64,000 nt of DNA from Actinomadura sp. WMMA1423 (lineage in GTDB: Bacteria > Actinomycetota > Actinomycetes > Streptosporangiales > Streptosporangiaceae): the NCBI RefSeq assembly GCF_006547145.1, contig NZ_CP041244.1, forward strand, positions 3,410,001 to 3,474,000. The letters run 5' to 3'. The notes beneath the pieces are model-generated. The model did no database searches and had not been told where the DNA came from. It saw only the letters and a program-made list of their open reading frames with translations. Every line of letters starts with the position of its first letter. Position 1 is the first letter of the stretch. The translations under genes were made by a program, and so were the position numbers. Below, in pieces: positions 31,696 through 39,998 of the stretch.

Positions 31696-32877
31696 ATGTT
31701 GAGGGCATTCACCGCGCGGCGGATCGCGGCGGCCGCGGCCTACGGCGGCGGAGGCATCACCGCGCTCGGCGGCATCACTTTCGGCCTACTCCTCATGCAG
31801 GCCAGGCTCGCCCGCAGGACCATCCTGTCGCGGCCGAACGGCGACCCGCCGGTGGCGGACGGGCTGTACGGCGAGGCGCGCCTCGGCGACCCGCTCTCGC
31901 TCGTCATGCTGGGCGACTCCACCGCCGCGGGGCTCGGCGTGCACACGCCGGACGAGACGCCCGCCGCGCTGCTCGCGGCCGGGCTGGCGGAGGTCTCGGG
32001 GCGTCCGGTCCGGCTGACGAACGTGGCGCGCTCCGGTTCCCGGTCGCAGGCGCTCGGCGGCCAGGTCGAGCTGGCCCTCGGGGCCCGTCCCGACATAGCC
32101 GTCATCATGATCGGCGCCAACGACGTGACCGGGCGGGTGCCCGCGGTCGAGTCCGTCCGCCACCTCGGGGAGGCGGTGCGGCGGCTGCGGCACGCCGGCG
32201 CCCAGGTCGTCGTCGGCACCTGCCCCGACCTCGGCTCGGTCAAGTCGCTGATGCCGCCGCTGCGCTGGTTCGCGCGCCGGGCGAGCCGCCAGCTCGCCGC
32301 CGCCCAGACGATCGCCGTCGTCGAGCGCGGCGGCCGGTCGGTGTCGCTCGGCGACCTGCTCGGCCGCGAGTTCGCCGCCGACCCGCTCGCGATGTTCAGC
32401 GAGGACCGCTACCACCCGTCCGCCCGCGGCTACGCCGCCGCGTCCGCCGCCGTGCTGCCGTCGATGGCGTCCGCGCTGGGCCTGCGCCGCGACCTGTCCG
32501 GCCACCTGACCGCCGACGTCATCCCCGTCTACCTCGCCGCCGTCGAGGCCGCCGAGCGGGCCGGCACGGAGGTCAGCGGCGCCTCGCTGGCGGGCCACGA
32601 CCGGGGTCCCCGGGGCCGCTGGGCCACGCTGCGGTACCCGCTGCGCCGCCCCGCGCTGCGCCCCCACCTGCCCCGGCGGCGCGAGAACGGCGGTGCCCCC
32701 GCGGAGCCGGAGCCCGCCCGGTCACCGGTGGCGGACCCCGGCCGTCCGGGGCCCCGGCCGGGCCCCCGCCCGCACTCGCGGTGGCCGGGCCGGTGGCGTC
32801 GGTCCCAGCCTCCGGTGCCCGGCGTCCCGGGCACATGGGGCGGCGGTCACCCCGCCACCGGGACTCGGCCCAGGTGA
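31696..32877 (+). CDS. SGNH/GDSL-family hydrolase, membrane-anchored or secreted
   Basis: 393 residues. An N-terminal hydrophobic segment (about 10-35) suggests a signal anchor. Block I GDST has the nucleophile Ser75, block III IGANDV supplies Gly/Asn for the oxyanion hole, and DRYHPS near residue 240 provides the Asp-His pair. The final 90 residues are Arg/Pro-rich and look disordered. GGAGGG lies 10 bases before the ATG. M. tuberculosis Rv1075c, an exported GDSL protein, sits in the same place between cbs and the thiolase gene. The substrate, probably an acyl ester, is unknown. Confidence 0.88.
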   Translation: MLRAFTARRIAAAAAYGGGGITALGGITFGLLLMQARLARRTILSRPNGDPPVADGLYGEARLGDPLSLVMLGDSTAAGLGVHTPDETPAALLAAGLAEVSGRPVRLTNVARSGSRSQALGGQVELALGARPDIAVIMIGANDVTGRVPAVESVRHLGEAVRRLRHAGAQVVVGTCPDLGSVKSLMPPLRWFARRASRQLAAAQTIAVVERGGRSVSLGDLLGREFAADPLAMFSEDRYHPSARGYAAASAAVLPSMASALGLRRDLSGHLTADVIPVYLAAVEAAERAGTEVSGASLAGHDRGPRGRWATLRYPLRRPALRPHLPRRRENGGAPAEPEPARSPVADPGRPGPRPGPRPHSRWPGRWRRSQPPVPGVPGTWGGGHPATGTRPR

Positions 32878-33011
32878 GTGAAGTAAGCCCGCACTTATTG
32901 GACGCGGAGTCCACCAGGGCCGGGGGGCGGCGTGTACTCCGCGGGCGACCAGCGGTTAGATTGCTCGTGACCGGTGAGTAACACCGTGGCCGCTGAGAAG
33001 GAGACCCGCAC

Positions 33012-34232
33012 ATGCCCGAGGCAGTCATCGTCGCAACCGCGCGCTCGCCGATCGGCCGCGCCTTCAAGGGGTCGCTGAAGGACATCCGGCCCGACGACCT
33101 CACCGCCCAGATGGTCACGGCCGCGATGGCGAAGGTCCCGCAGCTGGACCCGGGCCAGATCGACGACCTGCTGCTCGGCTGCGGCCTGCCCGGCGGCGAG
33201 CAGGGCTACAACATGGCGCGCGTCGTGTCGGTCCTGCTGGGCTGGGACAACGTGCCCGGCGCGACCATCACCCGGTACTGCTCGTCCTCTCTCCAGACGA
33301 CCCGGATGGCCATGCACGCGATCCGCGCCGGGGAGGCCGACGTCATCGTCTCGGCGGGCGTCGAGACGGTGAGCCGGTTCGCCAAGGGCAGCAGCGACGG
33401 CCTGCCCGACACGCAGAACCCGGTGTTCACCGACGCCCAGGCCCGCACGGCGCAGGCCGGCGAGGGCGGCGCCCCCGTGTGGCACGACCCGCGCGAGGAC
33501 GGCGCGGTGCCCGACGTCTACATCGCGATGGGCCAGACCGCCGAGAACGTCGCGGGCATGCGCGGCGTGTCGCGGCAGGCGCAGGACGAGTTCGGCGTCC
33601 GCTCGCAGAACCTCGCCGAGAAGGCCCTCGCCAACGGGTTCTGGGAGAAGGACATCACACCGGTGACGCTGCCGGACGGCTCCGTCGTCGCCAAGGACGA
33701 CGGCCCCCGCCCCGGCACCACCTACGAGAAGGTGTCGCAGCTCCAGCCGGTGTTCCGCCCGGACGGGACGGTCACCGCGGGCAACTGCTGCCCGCTCAAC
33801 GACGGGGCCGCCGCGGTCGTCGTCATGAGCGACACCAAGGCCGCCGAGCTCGGCATCACCCCGCTGGCCCGGATCGTGTCGACCGGCGTCACCGGCCTGT
33901 CCCCCGAGATCATGGGCCTCGGCCCGGTGGAGGCGTCCCGCAAGGCCCTCGCCAAGGCCGGGATGACGATCGACGACATCGACCTGGTCGAGATCAACGA
34001 GGCGTTCGCGGCGCAGGTGCTCCCGTCCGCCGAGGACCTCGGCATCGACATCGACAAGCTGAACGTCAACGGCGGCGCGATCGCCGTCGGCCACCCCTTC
34101 GGCATGACCGGCGCGCGCATCACCTCCACGCTCCTCAACGGCCTCAGGTTCCACGACAGGCAGTTCGGCCTGGAGACCATGTGCGTGGGCGGCGGCCAGG
34201 GCATGGCGATGGTCCTGGAGCGCCTCTCCTAG
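33012..34232 (+). CDS. Acetyl-CoA C-acyltransferase (thiolase)
   Basis: 406 residues, full-length degradative or biosynthetic thiolase. Nucleophile C90 in RYCSSSLQT, NEAFA loop, GHPFGMTGAR with the catalytic His, and the second Cys in CVGGGQG near the C-terminus. The family carries out thiolytic cleavage of 3-ketoacyl-CoA or the reverse condensation. AAGGAGA lies 6 bases before the ATG. Corresponds by position to fadA3 (Rv1074c) of M. tuberculosis. The 134-base leader holds a TAGATT word that could be a -10, without a clear -35. No partner hydratase-dehydrogenase gene is nearby. Confidence 0.93.
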   Translation: MPEAVIVATARSPIGRAFKGSLKDIRPDDLTAQMVTAAMAKVPQLDPGQIDDLLLGCGLPGGEQGYNMARVVSVLLGWDNVPGATITRYCSSSLQTTRMAMHAIRAGEADVIVSAGVETVSRFAKGSSDGLPDTQNPVFTDAQARTAQAGEGGAPVWHDPREDGAVPDVYIAMGQTAENVAGMRGVSRQAQDEFGVRSQNLAEKALANGFWEKDITPVTLPDGSVVAKDDGPRPGTTYEKVSQLQPVFRPDGTVTAGNCCPLNDGAAAVVVMSDTKAAELGITPLARIVSTGVTGLSPEIMGLGPVEASRKALAKAGMTIDDIDLVEINEAFAAQVLPSAEDLGIDIDKLNVNGGAIAVGHPFGMTGARITSTLLNGLRFHDRQFGLETMCVGGGQGMAMVLERLS

Positions 34233-34290
34233 AGGCAAGGCCAAAGTTTCTTAAAGAAACGCCGCGCCGACTCTCCGGCAAGAAGCACCC

Positions 34291-34336
34291 GGTGGCCCGC
34301 CCGGACCCGCCCTCAGGCGGCTCCATGCGGGCCACC
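34291..34336 (+). terminator. Candidate terminator after the thiolase gene
   Basis: GGTGGCCCGC / GCGGGCCACC (10-bp arms) enclosing a second small stem CCGCC-CTCA-GGCGG. Lies 58 bases after the stop codon. Confidence 0.55.
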
Positions 34337-34360
34337 TGCGCGTTTCCGGGGAACCTCCCC

Positions 34361-34395
34361 GTTACAGATGATCTACGTAACGTAAAAGATAGGTC
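34361..34395 (+). promoter_or_regulatory. A/T-rich promoter region of the DUF4287 gene
   Basis: A sharp drop in GC with a short dyad TACGT-A-ACGTA (34374-34384) and GTTAC/GTAAC words. It lies about 90 bases upstream of the DUF4287 gene. A promoter or operator is likely from composition, but hexamers cannot be assigned with confidence. Confidence 0.35.
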
Positions 34396-34470
34396 CCCGT
34401 TAGGGGGTTGTCACATGCGGAGAGGTAATGCAGAGTCGGCAGGAAGAGCCCCGCGGCCTGGAGGTGCCAA

Positions 34471-34698
34471 TTGTCACTGAACCACTCGCCGGAGACGCAC
34501 AGCAAGCTGATCGCCCGCATCCCGCAAGTCACAGGACGTGACATCCCCGAGTGGTTCACCGCCATCGAGAACGGACCGTCGTTCACCCGCTGCGAGGAAC
34601 GCAGTACCTGGCTGGCCGAGGAGCACAACCTCTCCCACGGCTACGCCTCGGCGCTGGTCCGCGAACACGAGCGCGCGCGCCGCGCCCGTCACTACTGA
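34471..34698 (+). CDS. Small DUF4287-domain protein
   Basis: 75 residues from a TTG start that has GGAGGT five bases upstream. The sequence matches the DUF4287 helical domain found in actinobacteria: HSKLIARIPQVTGRDIPEWF, then a Trp/Leu-containing helix and HNLSHGYASALVREHERARRA at the end. Cytoplasmic, no catalytic residues apparent; function unknown, though related domains occur beside DUF5655 and in DNA-binding-like contexts. It forms its own transcript between the thiolase terminator and the terminator of the convergent Bax inhibitor-1 gene. Confidence 0.8.
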   Translation: MSLNHSPETHSKLIARIPQVTGRDIPEWFTAIENGPSFTRCEERSTWLAEEHNLSHGYASALVREHERARRARHY

Positions 34699-34822
34699 GC
34701 ACGTCCCCCTGAGGGGACGCCACGAGCGAACTTCATACCGACGTTGCGGGATCCCGCCAGAGGATGCCCCCGCCGTCGCGGCGCCGAGCCGCCGCGACCT
34801 TGGCGCAGAGATCCCGCACAAA

Positions 34823-34856
34823 GATCAGCCCCGCGCCGGCCGGCGCGGGGCTGATC
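34823..34856. terminator. Bidirectional terminator, perfect 34-base palindrome
   Basis: GATCAGCCCCGCGCCGG followed at once by its reverse complement (17-bp arms), then CCTTG. It sits between the convergent DUF4287 and Bax inhibitor-1 genes. Confidence 0.8.
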
Positions 34857-34868
34857 CTTGCGGCGACG

Positions 34869-35678
34869 CTAGTCGCGTCCGGAGAAGTAGCTGAGCAGCC
34901 GCAGGATCTCCAGGTAGATCCACACGAGGCTCAGCACCAGGCCGAACGCGCAGTACCAGGCGAACTTCTCGGGCGCGCCCGTCCGGACGCCGGTCTCGAT
35001 CGAGTCGAAGTCGAGCAGCAGGAAGAAGCAGCCGACGAGGATCGCGGCGACGCTGAAGACGTAGGCGAGGGGGCTGCCGGGGTCGCGGATGCCGATGCCC
35101 TGGTCGCCGCCGAAGAGGTGCACCACCAGGTTGACGATCATCAGGCCGATCAGCGCGAGCCCGGCGGCCATCACGAACTTGGCGAACTTGGGCGTGACCC
35201 GGACGATGCGCAGCGCGTAGACGGCGAGGGTGGCGCCGAAGGCCAGCGCCGTCCCGATCACGGCCTGGAAGACGACGCCGTGGTAGATGTCGTTGTAGGA
35301 GTGGCTGACGATGCCGACGACGACGCCGTAGACCGCGGCGAACGCCAGCACCGTCCCCGCGTTGGCCTTGCGCCCGAACGTGATGAACGCCCAGATGCCG
35401 ATCTCGGCGATGAGCGCCAGCACGAGAACGGGCGCCGCGGCCGAGGTGGGCACGGCCGCCCACGCCAGCGCCGCCGTGAGCACGAGGGTCGCGAGCGTCA
35501 GGAACCCGCGGACGACGACGTCGTCCATGGTCATCGGCCTGGTGGTGGGCGGCGCGTACCCCGGCGCGGCGTACCCGGGCCCGCCGCCGTAGGGCTGCGC
35601 CCCGTACCCGGGCGCCCCATGGCCTCCGGCCCGCTGGTCGAAGGCGTTCCCCCGGAACGCGGGGTTTCTGCTCTCCAT
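34869..35678 (-). CDS. Bax inhibitor-1/YccA-family membrane protein
   Basis: 269 residues. A 50-residue Gly/Tyr/Pro-rich cytoplasmic N-terminus (GYGAQPYGGGPGYAAPGY region) leads into seven hydrophobic helices ending in the family C-terminal segment LVWIYLEILRLLSYFSGRD. The bacterial family includes YetJ, a pH-sensitive calcium leak channel; the same activity here is plausible but unproven. I chose the ATG with GGAGAG four bases ahead over an upstream one 26 codons earlier. Members of this actinobacterial subgroup commonly share the TMDDVV start of the membrane part. Confidence 0.88.
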   Translation of the reverse strand: MESRNPAFRGNAFDQRAGGHGAPGYGAQPYGGGPGYAAPGYAPPTTRPMTMDDVVVRGFLTLATLVLTAALAWAAVPTSAAAPVLVLALIAEIGIWAFITFGRKANAGTVLAFAAVYGVVVGIVSHSYNDIYHGVVFQAVIGTALAFGATLAVYALRIVRVTPKFAKFVMAAGLALIGLMIVNLVVHLFGGDQGIGIRDPGSPLAYVFSVAAILVGCFFLLLDFDSIETGVRTGAPEKFAWYCAFGLVLSLVWIYLEILRLLSYFSGRD

Positions 35679-35940
35679 CAGACTCTCCACTTCGGCCGAC
35701 GTGAACCCCCAGTGTAAGCCGCACCTCCCCCGGTTGATCAGCCGAAACCCCGGCAAAGCAATCCCGCAATTCCCACAACTCCTTGACCACCCCTCGCAAG
35801 ACCACCCCCGAGACGATCAGCAAACACCCCCAATCCCCGTACACACCCGATCTCCAGCCCCGCCCCCGGAAAGGCACAGAACCCCCACCACCCAAGAAAC
35901 GTCAGAACGTCCACACCCCGACCCACTTGCACGCGGCACA

Positions 35941-36054
35941 CCACAACCCCTTTGGACGTGCCAGGCCACAACCCTCTTGGACGTGCCAGGCACAACCCTC
36001 TTGGACGTGCCAGGCCACAACCCTCTTGGACGTGCCAGGCCATAACGCTCTAGG
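35941..36054 (+). repeat. 25-bp tandem repeat array, about 4.5 copies
   Basis: Units at 35941, 35966, 35991 (24 bp) and 36015, then a degenerate half unit from 36040. Consensus CCACAACCCTCTTGGACGTG plus CCAGG. Copies 2 and 4 are identical. Each contains TTGGACGTGCCA, an imperfect dyad. All three frames on both strands stay open across it only because of the repeat; no start with a ribosome site leads into it. It sits in the 620-base non-coding stretch between the Bax inhibitor-1 gene (of which it is upstream) and the tRNA-like gene. Confidence 0.8.
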
Positions 36055-36073
36055 AGTGGACCTGAGGAGGCTC

Positions 36074-36125
36074 GCGGGGCGGGCGGCCGGAAGGCGCTCT
36101 AGCGCCTGGAGGCCGCCCGCCCCGC
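36074..36125. repeat. Large stem-loop in non-coding region
   Basis: GCGGGGCGGGCGGCC / GGCCGCCCGCCCCGC, 15-bp perfect arms, enclosing a symmetric GGA/GGA internal loop and an inner AGGCGCT / AGCGCCT stem. A further 11-bp pair GAGCCGGGCGA / TCGCCCGGCTC (36127-36137 with 36195-36205) follows directly. No coding potential seen. Confidence 0.6.
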
Positions 36126-36215
36126 CGAGCCGGGCGACCGCAGCGCCACGCACAAACCCGCACGGGCACAAGAACCGAAACCGTGGCGTGAGGATCGCCC
36201 GGCTCGCAACGGGGG

Positions 36216-36240
36216 TTCCAGGGGGTCGCCCCCCTGGGAA
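36216..36240 (-). terminator. Candidate terminator downstream of the tRNA-like gene
   Basis: Read on the minus strand: TTCC-C-AGGGGG, loop GCGA, CCCCCT-GGAA. Ten base pairs with one bulge, closed by a GNRA tetraloop, 58 bases past the tRNA 3' end. Confidence 0.4.
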
Positions 36241-36297
36241 GACACAGCGAGCCCCGGCGAAGCCGATCAAAGAGCGGCGAGCAGGGTCGACCGCACG

Positions 36298-36370
36298 TGC
36301 CCCTGGTCGGACTCGAACCGACACAATGGCTCTTTTAGGGAGCCCGCCTCTGCCATTGGGCTACAGGGGC
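36298..36370 (-). tRNA. tRNA-like gene with anticodon UAA and short variable loop
   Basis: Acceptor stem GCCCCTG / CAGGGGC is fully paired (7 bp); the T arm is GTCGG-TTCGAGT-CCGAC; the anticodon stem is GGCTC / GAGCC; the variable loop is five bases (ATTGT). The D stem is three pairs, GCC / GGC, as in many bacterial tRNA-Gln. The anticodon loop reads CCTAAAA, which puts UAA at 34-36 (bases 36335-36337 on the plus strand) and C instead of the near-universal U at 33. UAA would decode leucine UUA, but bacterial tRNA-Leu has a long variable arm. CCA is not encoded. It may be a divergent tRNA with another identity, or a pseudo-tRNA. Confidence 0.75.
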
Positions 36371-36483
36371 GGCGTCATCATATCGAGTCAGTGGCAGTCA
36401 GCGCCTTCCCCAAGCGCCGTGGGAATGGGCTTCCGGCGGCCGGGTCCGGCCAGTGGAACGGTCCGTGCGGTCAAGTCCCGTTG

Positions 36484-37833
36484 TCAGATGTCGTGCTGGC
36501 GGCCGGCCGCGAGCTCGAACTCCTGGCGGGGCCATTCGAGTTCGCCCAGCGAGACGATCTCACGGCGGAAGAACGCCGCGAGTGTCCAGTCCATGGTGAT
36601 ACGGAACTTGCGGTTGACGGTCGGCATGCGCGACAGGTGGTAGGTGCGGTGCATGAACCACGCCGGGAGCCCGCGCAGCTTGAGGCCGTAGACGTTGGCG
36701 ACGCCCTTGTGCAGGCCGAGGCCCGCGACGGAGCCGACGTAGGCGTGCACGTACGGTTTGCGGGGTTTGCCGCGCAGGTCCGCGACGATGTTGTCGGCGA
36801 GGCGCTTGGCCTGCCGGACCGCGTGCTGGGCGTTGGGCGCGGTGAAGTCCCCGGTGTCGGTGAGGTCGGGGACGGCGGCGTTGTCGCCGGCGGCGTAGAC
36901 GCCCTCGCGTCCTTCCACGGTCAGTTCCGCGGTGCACTTGATGCGGGACTTGTCGTCCAGGGGCAGGTCGCTCTCCTTGACGACGGGATGCGGTTTGACG
37001 CCGGCGGTCCAGACGAGGGTGCCGGCCTCGAACTCCTCGCCGTCGCTCAGGACGATGCGCCGCTTCTCCGCCGACTTCAGCAGCGTGTTCATCTTGACCT
37101 CGATGCCGCGGCGGCGCAGGGCCTCGGCGGTCCAGCGGCCCATCTCGGGGCCCACCTCGGGGAGGATGCGGTCGGTGGCCTCGACCATCATCCAGCGCAT
37201 CTCCTTCTCGTCGATGGTCGGGTACCACCGGCATGCGTCGCGGGCCATGTCCTCCAGCTCGGCGATGGCCTCGATGCCCGCGAAGCCGGCGCCGACGAAC
37301 ACGAAGGTCAGGGCGCGCTTGCGGACGGTCTCGTTGTCCGGGTTGGACGCGGCGATGTCGAGCTGGTGCAGGACGTGGTTGCGCAGGAAGATCGCCTCTT
37401 CGACGGTCTTGAAGCCGATCCCGCACTCGGCCAGGCCGGGGATGGGCAGCGTCCGGGAGATGGAGCCGAGGCAGACCACGAGCAGGTCGTACTCCATGTC
37501 CCGCTCGGGCACGCCCGCGGTGTGCGACCCGGCCGGCCGGAGGGTGATCCGCTTGGCGGCGTCGTCGATCCGGGTCACGAACCCGTTCACGATCCGGCAG
37601 CGGTTCAGAACCTTGCGCAGCGGCGCCACGACGTGGCGGGGTTCCAGGTTCCCCGCGGCGGCCTCGGGGAGGAACGGCTGGTAGGTCATGTAGGACTGGG
37701 GATCGACGACGGTGATGGCGACATCGCCGCGGCGCAGTTCGCCGCGCAGCCTCTTCTGCAGGCGCAGGGCCGTGTACATGCCGACGTACCCGCCGCCGAC
37801 GATCACGATCTGTTTCGTGCGCTGGGATGGCAT
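36484..37833 (-). CDS. ndh: Type II NADH dehydrogenase-like FAD oxidoreductase
   Basis: 449 residues. Single-subunit, non-proton-pumping NADH:quinone oxidoreductase of the respiratory chain, peripheral to the inner membrane face. FAD-binding VGGGYVGMYTA at the N-terminus, NADH-binding FVGAGFAGIEAIAEL near residue 178, AGDNAAVPD for FAD, and AQHAVRQAK, which resembles the quinone-site AxQxAxQ motif. No transmembrane helix; the C-terminus has amphipathic segments likely to touch the membrane. ATG start, CCAGCG region without a strong ribosome site. The 320-base upstream gap holds a big hairpin element and probably its promoter. Confidence 0.88.
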   Translation of the reverse strand: MPSQRTKQIVIVGGGYVGMYTALRLQKRLRGELRRGDVAITVVDPQSYMTYQPFLPEAAAGNLEPRHVVAPLRKVLNRCRIVNGFVTRIDDAAKRITLRPAGSHTAGVPERDMEYDLLVVCLGSISRTLPIPGLAECGIGFKTVEEAIFLRNHVLHQLDIAASNPDNETVRKRALTFVFVGAGFAGIEAIAELEDMARDACRWYPTIDEKEMRWMMVEATDRILPEVGPEMGRWTAEALRRRGIEVKMNTLLKSAEKRRIVLSDGEEFEAGTLVWTAGVKPHPVVKESDLPLDDKSRIKCTAELTVEGREGVYAAGDNAAVPDLTDTGDFTAPNAQHAVRQAKRLADNIVADLRGKPRKPYVHAYVGSVAGLGLHKGVANVYGLKLRGLPAWFMHRTYHLSRMPTVNRKFRITMDWTLAAFFRREIVSLGELEWPRQEFELAAGRQHDI

Positions 37834-37935
37834 ATACGGAGCGGTACCCGGTTCTGCGGCGCGCTCACGTCTTTGTCTGACTCGCGAACTTCATCCCCAC
37901 CGCCGGCATCTCATCCGTTGTACCGCCAGAAGGGA

Positions 37936-38046
37936 GACGGCGAGGCCAGGGCCCGACGGGGGCGCCAAGCGGTCGCGGGCGGCGGATCGGTGCAGGGGCC
38001 GGTCCGCCGCACCGGGGCCGCTTGGCCAAGGCCCTGCCTCGCCGTC
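37936..38046. repeat. 111-base nested inverted repeat (MITE-like or structured RNA)
   Basis: Three concentric stems: GACGGCGAGG-c-CAGGGCC with GGCCCTG-CCTCGCCGTC (17 bp, one bulge); GCCAAGCGG with CCGCTTGGC (9 bp; 37964-37972 and 38018-38026); GCGGCGGA with TCCGCCGC (8 bp; 37979-37986 and 38003-38010). It fills much of the gap between the starts of the NDH-2 gene and the end of the uracil-DNA glycosylase gene. No ORF is credible here. Confidence 0.65.
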
Positions 38047-38155
38047 GAACTCCTCGCGGACGAGGTGAACGGGGGAAGCGATGCCAGGGGGCCGGTGCCG
38101 GTCGGCCGCCCGGCCGGATCCGGCCGACGGCCCAGGCGGCGGACTCCTGGCCGCG

Positions 38156-38977
38156 CTACTCGTAATCGCGGGCGCGGACGAAGACTGCGTCCAGCATCTC
38201 CTCGGTGACCCGGCCGGTGAAGGTGTTCTGCTGGCTCGGGTGGTAGCAGCCCAGCAGCAGGACGGGACCGTGCCCGGGAGCCGACGGCGGGGGCGCCAGC
38301 TCGACCTCGGCGCCGTGGCCGAACTTCGGCCGGGGGCGCGGCACGCCGTACCCGGCCTCCTTCAGCGCCGGCCAGACGCCCTGCCAGGCGAACCCGCCGA
38401 GGCACACCACGCAGCGCACGGTCGGGGCGACCAGCGCGACCTCGCGGGCGAGCCACGGCAGGCAGGTGGTCCGCTCCAGGGGCGTCGGCTTGTTGTCGGG
38501 CGGGGCGCAGCGGACGGTCGCCGCCATCCGCGCGCCGATGAGCCGCTGCCCGTCGCCCGCGTGCACGCTGGTCGGCCGGGCCGCGAGCCCGACCCTGTGC
38601 AGGGACGCGAACAGCCAGTCTCCCGAGCGGTCGCCGGTGAAGATCCGGCCGGTGCGGTTGCCGCCGTGCGCGGCCGGGGCGAGCCCGACGATCAGGATCC
38701 GCGGGCGCTCGTCGCCCCAGCCGGCGACGGGGCGTCCCCAGTACCGCTCGTCCGCGAACGCCCGGCGGCGCTGGACGGCGACCTGCTCCCGCCACTCCAC
38801 GAGGCGGTCGCAGGCGCGGCACACCGACTGGCGGGCGCAAAGCTCGTGCAGACCCGGCGCCCCGGCGGCCAGCTCCGCGACGTCGCCGGCGCCGTGCGCG
38901 ACGGGGGTCGCGGGGGCGGCGGGGTCTTCCGGCCACCCTGAGCCGGGCGGCACGAACGGAGGGTTGGCGGGCGGCAT
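38156..38977 (-). CDS. udgB: Uracil-DNA glycosylase, family 5 (UdgB-like)
   Basis: 273 residues. Removes uracil, and in this family also hypoxanthine and other deaminated bases, from DNA in base excision repair. Four cysteines in family spacing (C53, C56, C157, C172) should hold a 4Fe-4S cluster; motif [15 protein letters not shown] (99-112 region) lacks the usual catalytic Asp/Asn as in family 5; the HPSQQN motif is at 246-251. The first 45 residues are a Pro/Ala-rich extension. ATG start with GGTGGT next to it. GC-rich actinomycetes generally carry this enzyme in addition to Ung. Confidence 0.9.
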   Translation of the reverse strand: MPPANPPFVPPGSGWPEDPAAPATPVAHGAGDVAELAAGAPGLHELCARQSVCRACDRLVEWREQVAVQRRRAFADERYWGRPVAGWGDERPRILIVGLAPAAHGGNRTGRIFTGDRSGDWLFASLHRVGLAARPTSVHAGDGQRLIGARMAATVRCAPPDNKPTPLERTTCLPWLAREVALVAPTVRCVVCLGGFAWQGVWPALKEAGYGVPRPRPKFGHGAEVELAPPPSAPGHGPVLLLGCYHPSQQNTFTGRVTEEMLDAVFVRARDYE

Positions 38978-39115
38978 ACCACCGATCGTCCCACGCCACG
39001 GACGGTGGCCGGGTTCCGCCCATGGCCCGTGGAAGGCGGGTCCGGTCGGTACGATGCGTTCGCCGGTCGGGGAGGTGGTGTCCGGTACGCGCGTTGTGCG
39101 AGGCGGGAGGCAGGA

Positions 39116-39874
39116 GTGTCGCAACCGGGCTGGTACCCAGACCCCTACGGCACGGGGAGCCTGCGCTGGTGGGACGGGAAGAACTGGACCGAGCGGCTGA
39201 ACCCCGAGCCCGTCCGCCCGCCCCGGATCCCGCGCCGCGAGCAGGGCGCGGGCGCCGCCCAAGGAACGCACCCTGCCGCCCCGCACGTGCCGACCTGGGA
39301 CCGGGCCCCCTCCGTCCCGCCCCTGGACGTGTACGTCCACGGCCTGCACCTGCACGCCGACGACCAGGGCGTCGCCTACGGGAACGCGTCGCTCGCATGG
39401 CCGCGGGTGGAGTGGGTGGCGTACTGGGCGGCTGAGCAGCCGGCCGGCCACGGCACGCAGTGGATCTTCCAGGCCGGGCGGTACCCGTTCCGCGGCGGCC
39501 CCCGCGTGGAGGTGGTGATCGAGTCGATCGCGCCCCCCGGTCTCTCGCGGGGGCGGGAGGGCGAGCCCGAGCAGATCTGGGGGCGGTTGATCCAGCTCTG
39601 CCAGGAGTACGCGGAGCCGCGGATCGTCGAGGAACTCGCCGTCCGGGTCCGCGCGGGCGAGTCGGTCGACGTCGCGCAGGGGCTGACCGTCCATCCGGGC
39701 GGCGTCCGCGCCAACCGGGTGTCGCTGAGCTGGTCGCTGATCTCCGGCGCCACCGTCGACCGGGGGCGGGTCTGGATCCAGCAGACCGGCAGCACCGCGC
39801 CCCTGCTCTACGTCCCGCAGCAGAACCCGAACGCGGTGCTGCTCCCCGCACTGCTGACCCGGCTCAAGTACTAG
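39116..39874 (+). CDS. DUF2510 domain protein
   Basis: 252 residues from a GTG with GGGAGG five bases upstream. The first 30 residues are a DUF2510 motif, [23 protein letters not shown], a small Trp-rich module widespread at protein ends in actinobacteria. After a Pro-rich linker, the C-terminal 170 residues form an unassigned beta-rich domain ([36 protein letters not shown]). No signal peptide or membrane helix. Function unknown. The upstream gap is divergent from udgB. Confidence 0.82.
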   Translation: MSQPGWYPDPYGTGSLRWWDGKNWTERLNPEPVRPPRIPRREQGAGAAQGTHPAAPHVPTWDRAPSVPPLDVYVHGLHLHADDQGVAYGNASLAWPRVEWVAYWAAEQPAGHGTQWIFQAGRYPFRGGPRVEVVIESIAPPGLSRGREGEPEQIWGRLIQLCQEYAEPRIVEELAVRVRAGESVDVAQGLTVHPGGVRANRVSLSWSLISGATVDRGRVWIQQTGSTAPLLYVPQQNPNAVLLPALLTRLKY

Positions 39875-39903
39875 AGGCTGTCTCAAAGTGGCCTCGGCCA
39901 CGC

Positions 39904-39982
39904 GCGAACGCGTGACCTGCCCGGTGAAGCGAAGCCGGAGGCGAGCGAAACCGGGCAGATCGCGAAGCGATGCCGCGTTCGC
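39904..39982. terminator. Nested hairpin between convergent DUF2510 and ppx genes
   Basis: Outer GCGAACGCG / CGCGTTCGC and inner CTGCCCGGT / ACCGGGCAG, both 9-bp perfect, in a 173-base gap. It probably ends both transcripts. The adjoining sequence holds copy 2 of an intergenic repeat. Confidence 0.55.
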
Positions 39983-39998
39983 CCAGGCACGGTCACGT

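Noticed and set aside
35941..36054. CRISPR array
   Set aside because: The units are directly tandem without unique spacers, and no cas genes are in the window.
36298..36370. Ordinary tRNA-Leu (bldA-type) call
   Set aside because: The anticodon would fit, but the variable loop has five bases and position 33 is C, unlike class II tRNA-Leu.
35783..36643. Open frames through the 25-bp repeats (286 and 140 codons)
   Set aside because: Their translations are repeat-driven (WTCQA units), lack ribosome sites and overlap the tRNA-like gene and hairpins.
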